Positions 1 to 7,320 of a stretch of 27,516 bases of DNA are shown here, in pieces. Source of the stretch: Thermoleophilales bacterium (GTDB lineage Bacteria; Actinomycetota; Thermoleophilia; Solirubrobacterales; 70-9); the NCBI GenBank assembly GCA_020636955.1, contig JACJWY010000021.1, positions 1-27,516 of the forward strand, given 5' to 3'. Both the position numbers and the translations under genes were made by a program. Below the pieces are notes generated by a model. The model was not told the DNA's origin and ran no database searches. It was given only the letters and a program-made list of their open reading frames with translations. Position 1 is the stretch's first letter. Each line of letters starts with the position of its first letter.

Positions 1-70
1 TCGTCACCCCAGCGGCCTGTAAAGCAAGCCCCCGGGCAAAGTCCGCAGGAACCACCAGCCGTCCGCTGGA

Positions 71-104
71 CTTCGTCGGACGCTCGACGGTTCGGGAACG
101 TACG
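71..104 (+). repeat. Dispersed 34-bp repeat, copy 1
   Basis: This segment matches 9862-9895 at 32 of 34 positions; the mismatches are at 80 (a versus t) and 85 (c versus t). Its core GACGGTTCGGGAACGTACG contains the inverted repeat GTTC-gg-GAAC. Both copies lie in non-coding DNA. The function is unknown. Confidence 0.7.
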
Positions 105-211
105 AAGAGCACGCCCCTTCACCGTCTTCGCCTGCCTTCTCGTCAGCGCACCGCCGAAGGCCTCTGCGAACTATCCGCTCAGGTCAGGTGGTGTTGGCAT
201 GTCGCGAGATA

Positions 212-243
212 TGACTTTTCTGCCGTATGCCGGCAGAAAGTCA
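212..243. repeat. Imperfect hairpin
   Basis: The left arm (212-225) and right arm (231-243) pair over 13 bp with a single-base bulge around a 5-nt loop (tatgc). The inner stem is CTGCCG/CGGCAG. It has no T-run typical of an intrinsic terminator. It could be a structured end of the leftward channel transcript or a mobile palindrome. Confidence 0.5.
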
Positions 244-382
244 CCTCTCGGCGCACTTCAACCGGTCCCGGACCCGGATCCGGGGCACCTCCCGAAACGA
301 GGGCCTGAACCCGGACCTGGAGCCGCCACGGGATCCGGGGAAGCCCGAAAACGTCCCCTTCCACTTGCCCGATTCCACCCAG

Positions 383-424
383 CCGGGTCGGATTCTCGGT
401 AGTTGGGCCGGAAATCCGACCCAC
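383..424. repeat. GGTGGGTCGGAT palindromic repeat, copy A
   Basis: This is the most degenerate of three copies. Its right arm, GCCGGAAATCCGACCCAC, is identical to the other two, while the left arm keeps GGGTCGGATT. The arms can fold into a hairpin around a loop of roughly ten bases. The other copies are at 455-498 and 20794-20838. Confidence 0.75.
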
Positions 425-454
425 GAGAATCGCGAGGCAGACTCCCGCGCTATC

Positions 455-498
455 GGTGGGTCGGATAACCGGCAGTTGAGCCGGAAATCCGACCCACC
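455..498. repeat. GGTGGGTCGGAT palindromic repeat, copy B
   Basis: The left arm GGTGGGTCGGAT pairs with the right arm ATCCGACCCACC. The inner part TAACCGG...CCGGAAA pairs partly. It lies 30 bp from copy A in the same orientation, giving a doublet layout like bacterial REP/BIME elements. Copy C is 20 kb away upstream of lhgO. Confidence 0.8.
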
Positions 499-516
499 GG
501 CAGGGTCGGGTCCCGG

Positions 517-1362
517 CTATTCCTGATTGGCGCTCGGTTTGAGGAATCTCTGGGCGATGGAGCCGGTGAGCATCGCGACGAAGGAGATGCCGACCAGGAG
601 GATCACCACAGAAGTGATCTGACCGCCGACTGTGGTGGCGGTGAATTCGGAGCCGACCGTGGTCATCGTGGTGAAGGCCCAGTAGATGCCATCCCACTCG
701 GTCAGGTGCTGGTTCTTGGCTTCAAATGCGCGAAAGACCGAGCCTCCGGCGACCGTGGTGAGGACGGTCAGCAGGGCCGCGTACTGGAGGCCTTCATTCG
801 AAAACACCCGGTTCGAGAGCTGGGCGAGCTTGAGCAGGCGCAGGAGTCGCAGCAGCCGAATTGCCCTGAGGCTCTGGAGTCCGGGCGGCAGGACCGGCGG
901 GGTGAGGAACACGACCACGATTTCGACCGGATGATGGCGGAGGTACTTGCCGCGGTCGGGAACCAGGGCCAGCATGACCACGAACTCGATCGCGAAAGCA
1001 ATCCAGGTCCCCCAGTTGAGGATCTGGGCAATCACCTCGAGGGTGCCGCCGACATGGGCCTCGCTCAGGGCGACGCTGGGCAGGGTGAGGGCGGCCGCAA
1101 CCATCAGTGGACCGTTCATGATCCGTTCCGCCTTTATCGCCCGCGGGCCCTCGACCCCGTTGTCGGGCTGGGTGCCACCGGTCAGTTCGGCCTTTACGGA
1201 TTCCCGCAGGTGGTGATCACCGTGCGGATCGGGTTGGGCATCCGGTCCGGGCGTGGTTTCCGGAACGTTCTCGTCTTCCTGGGCGGCCATCGGAGCCGTA
1301 TTCGACGCCTGAACGCCCGAGCCTGTAGCCGCAGAGGAATTCCCGCGATCGGTCGTTGACAT
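517..1362 (-). CDS. Voltage-sensor-type ion channel with an atypical selectivity filter
   Basis: This 281-aa membrane protein belongs to the tetrameric voltage-gated cation-channel superfamily. About 80 polar, Pro/Asp-rich residues precede the first helix. An S4-like helix carries basic residues at every third position (R166, R169, R172, R175, K178). It is followed by S5, a pore helix (about 224-235), the filter and S6 (about 249-268); there is no C-terminal RCK domain. The filter reads TTVGSEF (234-240) where K+ channels have TTVGYGD, so K+ selectivity cannot be assumed. ATG 1362 is preceded closely by the palindrome at 1368-1388, and the gene is divergent from a marR gene, which suggests MarR-type control. 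The fold is well supported; the ion carried is unknown. Confidence 0.85.
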   Translation of the reverse strand: MSTTDRGNSSAATGSGVQASNTAPMAAQEDENVPETTPGPDAQPDPHGDHHLRESVKAELTGGTQPDNGVEGPRAIKAERIMNGPLMVAAALTLPSVALSEAHVGGTLEVIAQILNWGTWIAFAIEFVVMLALVPDRGKYLRHHPVEIVVVFLTPPVLPPGLQSLRAIRLLRLLRLLKLAQLSNRVFSNEGLQYAALLTVLTTVAGGSVFRAFEAKNQHLTEWDGIYWAFTTMTTVGSEFTATTVGGQITSVVILLVGISFVAMLTGSIAQRFLKPSANQE

Positions 1363-1367
1363 AACGA

Positions 1368-1388
1368 AATTAGTTCGCTAAACTAATT
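1368..1388. promoter_or_regulatory. Probable MarR operator between the channel and marR genes
   Basis: AATTAGTT (1368-1375) and AACTAATT (1381-1388) form a perfect 8-bp inverted repeat with a 5-nt spacer. A second inverted repeat, GTTCGCT (1373-1379) and AGCGAAC (1394-1400), interlocks with it. The site begins 6 bp upstream of the channel ATG and about 90 bp upstream of the marR start. Its size and AT-rich arms fit MarR dimer sites. The regulator-site pairing is inferred from position. Confidence 0.6.
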
Positions 1389-1473
1389 AGCAGAGCGAAC
1401 AATCTTTCGGTGAGGCTCCCTGGGACCAGCCAGGTCGGAGACCACGAAATCGAGCAAGGATCAGTGAAACCTA

Positions 1474-1983
1474 GTGCCAGAGCCAGATACATATAGTCAT
1501 ATAAATAGTCAGACAGAACGTCAGACAGTAAGAACCCGACAGAGCGAAGCCGACGCTCTGCGCTTGGCGATCACACGTACCGCAAGAAGGCTTCGCCAGG
1601 AAGCCGGGGGCGGCCTTTCGCCGACGGTAATCGCCACTTTGGCCTCGATCGAACGCCACAAGGTGCTCACCCCCGGTGAGCTGGCCCGAATCGAAGGGGT
1701 TCAGCGGCCGACCATGACCCGCGCCATCAACCGGCTGGCCGAAGCGAACCTGATCGACCGCCGCGAAGACCCGGAAGACCGTCGCTCCGCCCTGATCTCG
1801 GTCAGCGACGAAGGTCATCGCTATCTGGCGGCTCACCGGTCCCGCAAGAGCGCCTGGCTGGCAAATCTGATCGAGGATATGCCTCAGGATGACGCGGACA
1901 CGCTCGCCCGGGCGGCGGAAATCCTTTCCCATGCCCTTGAGACTCACAAGACGGGCGAATTCAAGCTGCCGGAGGAAAGTTGA
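1474..1983 (+). CDS. MarR-family transcriptional regulator
   Basis: This 169-aa winged-helix regulator has its dimerisation helices at the two ends. Its helix-turn-helix is around residues 66-90 (LTPGELARIEGVQRPTMTR) and its wing carries the MarR signature DPEDRRSALISVSDEG (99-114). The GTG at 1474 has only a weak, distant AAGGA (1456-1460). The first 20 codons are unusually AT-rich with small direct repeats, so the true start could lie further in, for example TTG 1564. The stop overlaps the TTG start of the MFS gene (TTGA), so the two are translationally coupled. It probably represses this exporter operon and perhaps the divergent channel. The ligand is unknown. Confidence 0.9.
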   Translation: MPEPDTYSHINSQTERQTVRTRQSEADALRLAITRTARRLRQEAGGGLSPTVIATLASIERHKVLTPGELARIEGVQRPTMTRAINRLAEANLIDRREDPEDRRSALISVSDEGHRYLAAHRSRKSAWLANLIEDMPQDDADTLARAAEILSHALETHKTGEFKLPEES

Positions 1984-3212
1984 CCGCGGCGCTGCGGCGG
2001 TCGTTCGACTCTCTCCAGGTCCCCAACTTCCGCCGTTACTTCAAGGGACAGGTCGTTTCCCTCTCGGGAAACTGGATGCAGACCGTGGCCGAAGTCTGGC
2101 TGATCCTCAGCCTGACGGGCTCCGGCTTCGCGGTCGGTGTTGCCACCGCGCTGCAGTTCCTGCCGATCATGCTCTTCGGAGCCCTGGGAGGCTCGCTGGC
2201 TGACCGGTTTGCCAAACGCGACCTGCTGATGGTCACCCAGGCCCTGATGATGATCCCGCCCCTGATCCTGCTCGGGGTCACGGTCGCCGGTGTGGTTACG
2301 CCCTTGATGGTCTTCGGCCTCATCCTGATCCGCGGCGCGCTGCTTTCGGTCGATAACCCGGCCCGCCAGGCCTTCGTGATGGAAATGGTCGGGCCGGACC
2401 GAATCGTCAATGCGGTCAGCCTCAACAGCGTGATCGTTCATTCGGCCAGGGTGGCGGGGCCGGCTGTGGCCGGCATCCTGATCGCCACGGTCGGGGTCGC
2501 ACCCTGCTTCGGCCTGAACGCTGCCACCTTCCTTTTCATGATCTGGGCGCTCTACGGCATGGACCGGAAGTGTCTGGCCGAACCACCGGCAACAGACACC
2601 AGCGAGTCCGGAAGGGTCAGGGCCGCGGTCAGACATGTGATGAAAACCCCGGAGCTGGCGATGCCGCTGCTGCTGATGGCTGTGGTTGGAACTCTCGGAC
2701 TGAACTTCCAGGTGATCCTGCCGCTGCTTGCCCGACTCACCTTCGAAGGCGGGGCTAGCTCCTATGCGGTTCTGGTCTCTTCGATGGGCGCCGGTTCGGT
2801 GATCGGCGCCCTGATCACGGGCGCCCGTGGCAAGACGGGGATGGGCGTCATCGCGGCCTCTGCGCTTGCTTTCGGCGGGCTGGCAATGGCGGCGGCACTG
2901 ATGCCCAGCCTCGCCACCGAGATTCCGGTCCTGGCCTTGCTGGGAGCGTCGGCCGTGACTTTCGCCGCGGCGATCAATTCCACCATCCAGCTCGCGGTCG
3001 AGCCCGAAATGAGGGGAAGGGTCATGGCCCTCTACTCGGTGGTTTTCCTCGGCTCGACCCCGATCGGCGGGCCACTGGTCGGCTTCATCTCGGAGTCCGC
3101 CGACCCGAGGCTGGCCCTCGTGCTGGCTTCTATCTCGGGACTGATCGCGGCCGCCGGCGCCTGGTGGATCAGCGGTCGAAACCGGGTCCGGGCCCGGCTC
3201 GAAACGGCCTGA
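1980..3212 (+). CDS. MFS transporter, EntS/MFS_3-type exporter
   Basis: This 410-aa major facilitator superfamily permease starts with the family-typical segment VPNFRRYFKGQVVSLSGNWM and has about 12 hydrophobic helices. The cytoplasmic loop-2/3 motif GGSLADRFAKRDLL (about 69-82) is the MFS signature A region. It is related to the EntS/DHA3-type drug and siderophore exporters and should act as a proton-driven efflux pump in the inner membrane. The TTG start at 1980 overlaps the marR stop and follows GGAGGA (1971-1976) at short spacing. A marR-exporter pair usually means export of a compound sensed by the regulator. The substrate cannot be told from sequence. Confidence 0.9.
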   Translation: MTAALRRSFDSLQVPNFRRYFKGQVVSLSGNWMQTVAEVWLILSLTGSGFAVGVATALQFLPIMLFGALGGSLADRFAKRDLLMVTQALMMIPPLILLGVTVAGVVTPLMVFGLILIRGALLSVDNPARQAFVMEMVGPDRIVNAVSLNSVIVHSARVAGPAVAGILIATVGVAPCFGLNAATFLFMIWALYGMDRKCLAEPPATDTSESGRVRAAVRHVMKTPELAMPLLLMAVVGTLGLNFQVILPLLARLTFEGGASSYAVLVSSMGAGSVIGALITGARGKTGMGVIAASALAFGGLAMAAALMPSLATEIPVLALLGASAVTFAAAINSTIQLAVEPEMRGRVMALYSVVFLGSTPIGGPLVGFISESADPRLALVLASISGLIAAAGAWWISGRNRVRARLETA

Positions 3213-3214
3213 AA

Positions 3215-3240
3215 GGCCGGGCGATCGACCCGCCCCGGCC
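3215..3240 (+). terminator. Possible weak terminator hairpin after the MFS gene
   Basis: GGCCGGGCG and CGCCCCGGCC pair with one bulged base around a 7-nt loop, directly behind the MFS stop codon. There is no T-run, so it may only attenuate transcription. Confidence 0.3.
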
Positions 3241-3263
3241 ACCCCCGGTAGCCTGACCCCAGC

Positions 3264-4667
3264 GTGATCCACAAGGCCTTCGGATACTGGATCGAGGAAG
3301 CGGGCCCCCAGCCGGAATTCCCGGTGCTGGAGGGCGAGCAAGAGCTCGACGTGATCGTGGTCGGGGGCGGTTTCACCGGACTCTGGACTGCCTTCCACCT
3401 GAAGTCCGGGGATCCCGGTCTCGAGGTCGGCCTGATCGAGTCACACCGCATCGGTCACGGCCCCAGCGGCCGCAACGGCGGGTTTGTCGACGCGATGTGG
3501 GTCAGCTTCGCGAGCCTGGTCAAGCGCTACGGCAGCGAGGCGGCCCTCAGGCTTGCCCGGATGGCGGAGGCATCGGTCCGCGAGGTGGGCGAATTTTGCG
3601 AAGCGCACGAGGTTGATGCCTGGTACCGGCATTCCGGTTACCTGAACGTCTCCACGGCCCCGGCCCAGGACGGATCATGGGAGGGCAACCTCAAGGCGAT
3701 GCGGGAAGCCGGCATCATCGACGGGCCCCGGGAGCTCACCCCGACGGAGGTCCAGGAGATTTGCGCTTCGCCGGCCTTTCGGGCAGGTGTCCACTATGGA
3801 GCCGCGGCCACGGTACAGCCGGCCCGGCTCGCTTTCGGGATCAGGGAAGCCTGCCGCGGACTCGGGGTCCGTCTGTTCGAAGGAAGCCCGGTCACGAAGG
3901 TCGAGGACCGACCGGGATCGGTAACCGTCACGACCCCTTACGGCCGGGCAAGAGCAGCAAAGGCCGTCCTTTCCAACGGCCCGACCCTGGCCAGCCAGGG
4001 TTCGCCGCTCAGCGGTGCGATCACCCTCGCCTCCAGTCACATGGTGATCACCGAACCGGTCCCCGAGGTGATCGAGGAACTTGGCTGGACCGGGGGAGAG
4101 GCGATCAGCGACTGTCGCGCCCTCCTCACCTACTTCCGCACGACCCCTGACGGTCGGATCGCCTTCGGCTGGGGTGGCGGCCGGATCGCCGCGGGGGCGC
4201 GGCGCTTCGGCCGGGCAGAGCTCGACGCGGACGTGATCAACGGCGTAATCACCGGCCTGAGGCGCTACTTCCCGATGCTTGAAAAACGGGAGCTGGACTA
4301 CGCCTGGGGCGGTCCGATCGACGCCTCGCCCACACACCTCCCGCATGTTGTGGCCCTGCCTTCCGGCCGGGCCTTCGCCGCCTTCGGTTACACCGGCAAC
4401 GGCGTCGGGCCGTCACAGATGGTCGGGCGCACCCTGGCCTCGCTGGTCCTGGAACTGGACGACGAGTATCGCTCGCTGCCTTTCATCGAATCTGCCGAGG
4501 CCCTGACCAGGGTTCCGCCGGAACCTTTCCGCTGGGTCGGCGGCGCGATGATCCGCGAGGCGATTGGCCGCAAGGAAGAGGCCGAGCTAACCGGTCGGAG
4601 CGTTGACCCGGTCAGCGCCGCGGTCGCGCGGATACCGCAGCTGATCGGCTTCCACATCGGCCGCTGA
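3264..4667 (+). CDS. FAD-dependent oxidoreductase, DAO / gamma-glutamylputrescine oxidase-like
   Basis: This 467-aa flavoenzyme belongs to the D-amino-acid oxidase (DAO) superfamily. The N-terminal dinucleotide fold has GGGFTG (34-39) with the ribose-binding Glu E59 at the end of strand 2. GHGPSGRNGGF (64-74) matches the SGRNGG block of PuuB/YcjA-type amine oxidases, which use O2 to oxidise an amine and release H2O2. The C-terminal FAD block FGYTGNGVGPS is present near residue 375. The start is GTG 3264 with no clear Shine-Dalgarno; a TAGCCT box at 3249-3254 could give a nearly leaderless mRNA. Polyamine import genes lie 8 kb away on the other strand, which makes an amine substrate attractive but unproven. 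Confidence 0.85.
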   Translation: MIHKAFGYWIEEAGPQPEFPVLEGEQELDVIVVGGGFTGLWTAFHLKSGDPGLEVGLIESHRIGHGPSGRNGGFVDAMWVSFASLVKRYGSEAALRLARMAEASVREVGEFCEAHEVDAWYRHSGYLNVSTAPAQDGSWEGNLKAMREAGIIDGPRELTPTEVQEICASPAFRAGVHYGAAATVQPARLAFGIREACRGLGVRLFEGSPVTKVEDRPGSVTVTTPYGRARAAKAVLSNGPTLASQGSPLSGAITLASSHMVITEPVPEVIEELGWTGGEAISDCRALLTYFRTTPDGRIAFGWGGGRIAAGARRFGRAELDADVINGVITGLRRYFPMLEKRELDYAWGGPIDASPTHLPHVVALPSGRAFAAFGYTGNGVGPSQMVGRTLASLVLELDDEYRSLPFIESAEALTRVPPEPFRWVGGAMIREAIGRKEEAELTGRSVDPVSAAVARIPQLIGFHIGR

Positions 4668-4683
4668 AGGGGCACCCCACGAA

Positions 4684-4718
4684 AAAGGGGCCGGCCACCC
4701 GAAGTGACCGACCCCTTT
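4684..4718 (-). terminator. Intrinsic terminator of the betaine ABC operon
   Basis: Read on the minus strand, AAAGGGGUCGGUCAC pairs with GUGGCCGGCCCCUUU (two G-U wobbles) around a 5-nt loop (UUCGG) and runs into a U-tract (4682-4686). It lies about 30 bp beyond the stop of the binding-protein gene. On the plus strand the wobbles become A-C mismatches, so it should work mainly leftward. A second small hairpin (ACGGGCC/GGCCCGT, 4725-4742) sits between it and the gene. Confidence 0.8.
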
Positions 4719-4749
4719 CCCCGGACGGGCCGTCAGGCCCGTTCCGTGG

Positions 4750-5730
4750 TTATTCGGAGATGTAGCCGCCAGCCACGAGGTATTCGTGGGCGACGTCGGC
4801 GGGTTCCTGCTTGTCCAGGTCGACCCTGGCGTCGAGCTCCTGCATCACCTTCTCGGTCAGTCCCTCCTGGACCAGTTCGATCGTCGAGGCGTAGTCGGGA
4901 CCGGCCTTGTCGATTGTCTTCTGCTTGGTCAGGAAGATGACATTGCCTGCCGGCAACACACCCTTGTCGTCCTCGAGGATCGTGTACTTCTCATCACCGG
5001 TCCCGAGCTGGGCGTCGGTGGTGAACACGATCGAGAGGTCGGCCTGGCCCTTGTCGAGCACCGTGTAGCGAAGGCCGATGTCGACCGGAGTGAATGACTT
5101 GAAGTCCAGCCCGTAGTACTTCTCCAGGCCGAGCAGGCAGTCGATCCGCTGGCGGCACTCGGGCGAACCGTAGAGCTTCAGGTCCTGACTCTTGCCCTGA
5201 AGATCCGAAATGGTCTTTACCCCGAGCTCGTTCGCCTTCGAGGTCAGCATGCCGACCGCGTTGGCGCTGGCGAAGGGTGTCGGCGGCAAGGCGACGATCC
5301 CGTCCTTGGCCAGGTCCTTCTTTGCCATCTCGTAGGCGCCGTTCACGTTGCCCGGTACATCTTCCGGAGCGGTGTCGTAGAACGAGGTGAGGGCGGTGGA
5401 GATGTATTCGGGATAGCCGGAAATCTCTCCGCTCTTCAGGGCTGCCAGGGCCACGGTTTCGGAACCGAGGTTGAGGTCGGTCTTCACGTTGTAACCGGCT
5501 GCCTGAAGGGCCTGGGCGTAGATCTCGCCCAGCACGATCTGCTCGGTGAAGTTCTTCGATCCGATGGTCAGGGTCGGGGTGTCCCCGTTGGCCGAGTTCG
5601 ACTCGATCTGTCCGGACGAGCTGGAACCGCCGTCGCCGGAATCGTCGTCATCGGAACCACAGGCGACTAGGCCTAAGGCCATCGCCGCAAGCGCAACCAT
5701 CAGCAGGTAGCGCAATTTCTTGACAGGCAT
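4750..5730 (-). CDS. Glycine betaine/choline ABC transporter substrate-binding lipoprotein (OpuCC/ProX/OsmF-type)
   Basis: This 326-aa lipoprotein captures quaternary-amine osmoprotectants for the adjacent permeases. The start at 5730 is chosen over the longer open frame (to 5862) because it opens a classic signal peptide: basic MPVKK, a hydrophobic core and the lipobox LVAC with Cys24, preceded by AAGGAGAG. A D/S/G-rich linker follows. The mature domain begins with TLTIGSKNFTEQIVLGEIYA, the hallmark of the OpuAC/OsmF family. It is the last gene of the operon, 89 bp after the permease, and is followed by a strong terminator. The exact ligand (glycine betaine, choline, carnitine) is not resolved. 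Confidence 0.93.
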   Translation of the reverse strand: MPVKKLRYLLMVALAAMALGLVACGSDDDDSGDGGSSSSGQIESNSANGDTPTLTIGSKNFTEQIVLGEIYAQALQAAGYNVKTDLNLGSETVALAALKSGEISGYPEYISTALTSFYDTAPEDVPGNVNGAYEMAKKDLAKDGIVALPPTPFASANAVGMLTSKANELGVKTISDLQGKSQDLKLYGSPECRQRIDCLLGLEKYYGLDFKSFTPVDIGLRYTVLDKGQADLSIVFTTDAQLGTGDEKYTILEDDKGVLPAGNVIFLTKQKTIDKAGPDYASTIELVQEGLTEKVMQELDARVDLDKQEPADVAHEYLVAGGYISE

Positions 5731-5819
5731 CTGTCGTTTCTCTCCTTGACTGGGGTTTGACTGGTGGGTCTCTCCCATAGACCGTATCCGCCCGGGCGGG
5801 CGTTCAAGCAAGAACCGCT

Positions 5820-6560
5820 TCAGGAACGGTTCAGCTTCAACCCCTTTGAGGTCATCGCCCACTGGACTGCGGCCAGGGTTCCTTCCAGGGCGAGGGCCAT
5901 CAGGGCGACCAGGACTGCCCCGGCAAGCACTCCGGCATCGCCGTAAACGTTGCGGGCGATGATGAAGTCACCGAGGGTCAGGATTCCGGCCAGCGGCGCA
6001 ATCGTGGCCGTCGCGATGATGTTGATCGCGGCGGTCCTCACCCCGCCCATGATGGTCGGCACGGCCAAAGGCAACTCGACCTTGCGAACGATCCCGATCT
6101 CGGTCATGCCCATTCCCCGGGCCGCTTCGACCGAGGCGCGATCCACCTGGCTAATCCCGACATAGGTGTTGGTCAGGATCGGCGGGATGCCGAGGATCGC
6201 GAGAGCGACCACCAGGTTGACCAGGCCGACCCCGATCGCCGCCGCCATCAGCGCGATCAGGGCCAGCTCGGGGATCGCCCGGCCCGCATTGCCGGCAGAA
6301 ACCGCCAGGAATTCGCCCTGTTGGCGATGGCCCAGCCAGAGGCCGACCGGCATCGCCAGCAGGATCGCGACCGCCAGGGCGAGCAATGTGACCTCGATCT
6401 GTTTGGTCGCAAGCTCGACCACCTGGCTGGTACCGCCCACCGTCACCCCGCCGGTCTCGGCTTCCTGGCCGGAGAAGACGAAATTGAAGGCATCCCCGAA
6501 AAGGCTGAGGAAACCGGCGGGAAGGGCCGGCACGGGCAGGGCCAGGGCAGGCAGCACCAT
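5820..6560 (-). CDS. Betaine/choline ABC transporter permease (OpuCD-type)
   Basis: This 246-aa inner-membrane subunit of the BPD_transp_1 family has several hydrophobic segments. Its EAA loop reads ARGMGMTEIGIVRKVELPLA (about 145-164), which docks to the ATPase. The N-terminus has a Pro/Ala/Leu-rich first segment ahead of a periplasmic stretch. ATG 6560 shares one base with the stop of the preceding permease, so the two are co-translated. Together with the other permease it forms the heterodimeric channel typical of OpuC systems. Confidence 0.92.
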   Translation of the reverse strand: MVLPALALPVPALPAGFLSLFGDAFNFVFSGQEAETGGVTVGGTSQVVELATKQIEVTLLALAVAILLAMPVGLWLGHRQQGEFLAVSAGNAGRAIPELALIALMAAAIGVGLVNLVVALAILGIPPILTNTYVGISQVDRASVEAARGMGMTEIGIVRKVELPLAVPTIMGGVRTAAINIIATATIAPLAGILTLGDFIIARNVYGDAGVLAGAVLVALMALALEGTLAAVQWAMTSKGLKLNRS

Positions 6561-7303
6561 CAGGAAATCGCCTGCTTTCGCTTCCAGGGTGCCAGCAGCT
6601 TGCCGGTCAGGAGCAGGATCCCGTCGAAGACGATCGCCATGATCACCGCAATCGACCCGGCGACGATGATCCCGGTCTTGAAGGTGATGTTCGACCCGGT
6701 GACGATCTCGGTTCCCAGCCCGCCACCGTTGGCGAAGACAGCCAGGGTGGCCAGGGCGACCGTGCTGACCGTGGCGATCCTGAGGCCGGCGATGATTTCC
6801 GGCATCGCCAGGGGTAACTCAACCTGCCGGAGGATTTGGGAGGGGGTGAGTCCGATCCCCCGGGCGGCCTCGGTCACATCGGGCGGCACATTCCTGAGGC
6901 CCGTGGTGATGTTTCGGAAGATGATCTGGAGGTTGAAGGCGGTCAGGGCGATGATCGCCGTCAGGCTGCCGCGGCCGGTGATCGGCAGAAGCAGGAAGAA
7001 GAAGGAGATCGAAGGGATCGTGTAGAGAATCCCGGTTCCGGCGAGGAACGGTGTCTGGAGAAACCGGTGGCGATGGGCGAGAATGGCCAGGGCGAAGGCG
7101 ATCAGGAAACCGGCCGCGACCGCGCTGCCGACCAGGACCAGGTGCTGCAGGGTGGGATCGACGTAGCGGTCGTAGTTATCGGCCACCCAGCCCGGGCAGA
7201 AAAGCTTGTTGTCCTGGATGCAGTTTCCGCTGGAGCGGTCAGTGAAGAAGCTCTGGTCGATCGCCCCGACCCGCATCATCCCGTTCGAGGCTGCCTCAAT
7301 CAT
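6560..7303 (-). CDS. Betaine/choline ABC transporter permease (OpuCB-type)
   Basis: This 247-aa permease has an EAA loop reading ARGIGLTPSQILRQVELPLA. A polar N-terminal region carries two Cys (about residues 24 and 32) before the first helix, as I recall from actinobacterial OpuCB-like proteins. I chose ATG 7303 because GAGG lies 6 nt upstream of it. A TTG at 7315 in the same frame, overlapping the ATPase stop, would add four residues. The start codon and the preceding Shine-Dalgarno lie in a 15-bp sequence duplicated in tandem (7290-7304 and 7306-7320), which is described in the findings. Confidence 0.92.
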   Translation of the reverse strand: MIEAASNGMMRVGAIDQSFFTDRSSGNCIQDNKLFCPGWVADNYDRYVDPTLQHLVLVGSAVAAGFLIAFALAILAHRHRFLQTPFLAGTGILYTIPSISFFFLLLPITGRGSLTAIIALTAFNLQIIFRNITTGLRNVPPDVTEAARGIGLTPSQILRQVELPLAMPEIIAGLRIATVSTVALATLAVFANGGGLGTEIVTGSNITFKTGIIVAGSIAVIMAIVFDGILLLTGKLLAPWKRKQAIS

Positions 7304-7320
7304 GAGCTGCCTCAATCATG
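7290..7320. repeat. 16-bp tandem duplication at the ATPase/permease gene junction
   Basis: GCTGCCTCAATCATG occurs at 7290-7304 and again at 7306-7320, a period of 16 bp. On the minus strand one copy encodes the last codons of the ATPase and its TGA. The other encodes the first codons of the permease. Confidence 0.9.

Larger units (their letters stand above)
1..516. other. Non-coding region rich in palindromic repeats
   Basis: I see no convincing gene here. The open frames are short, rich in Pro/Arg/Gly and resemble no family, as expected by chance in GC-rich DNA. The stretch holds one copy of a 34-bp dispersed repeat (71-104), an imperfect hairpin (212-243) and two copies of a GGTGGGTCGGAT-type palindrome (383-424 and 455-498). 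It lies downstream of the leftward ion-channel gene and probably acts as a spacer or terminator region. Confidence 0.6.

Noticed and set aside
199..526. Two overlapping short plus-strand frames left of the channel gene
   Set aside because: They are Pro/Arg/Gly-rich, cover palindromic repeats and have no ribosome-binding site or family resemblance.
1480..1530. AT-rich stretch with small GTCAGACAG repeats, considered as an attachment site or horizontally acquired edge
   Set aside because: It lies within the likely marR 5' coding part, has no tRNA or integrase nearby and is too short to support an insertion.
1944..3398. 484-aa open frame on the minus strand across the MFS gene
   Set aside because: It is antisense to a clearly conserved transporter, has His/Arg/Gln/Gly-rich composition and no recognisable domain; a GC-rich shadow frame.
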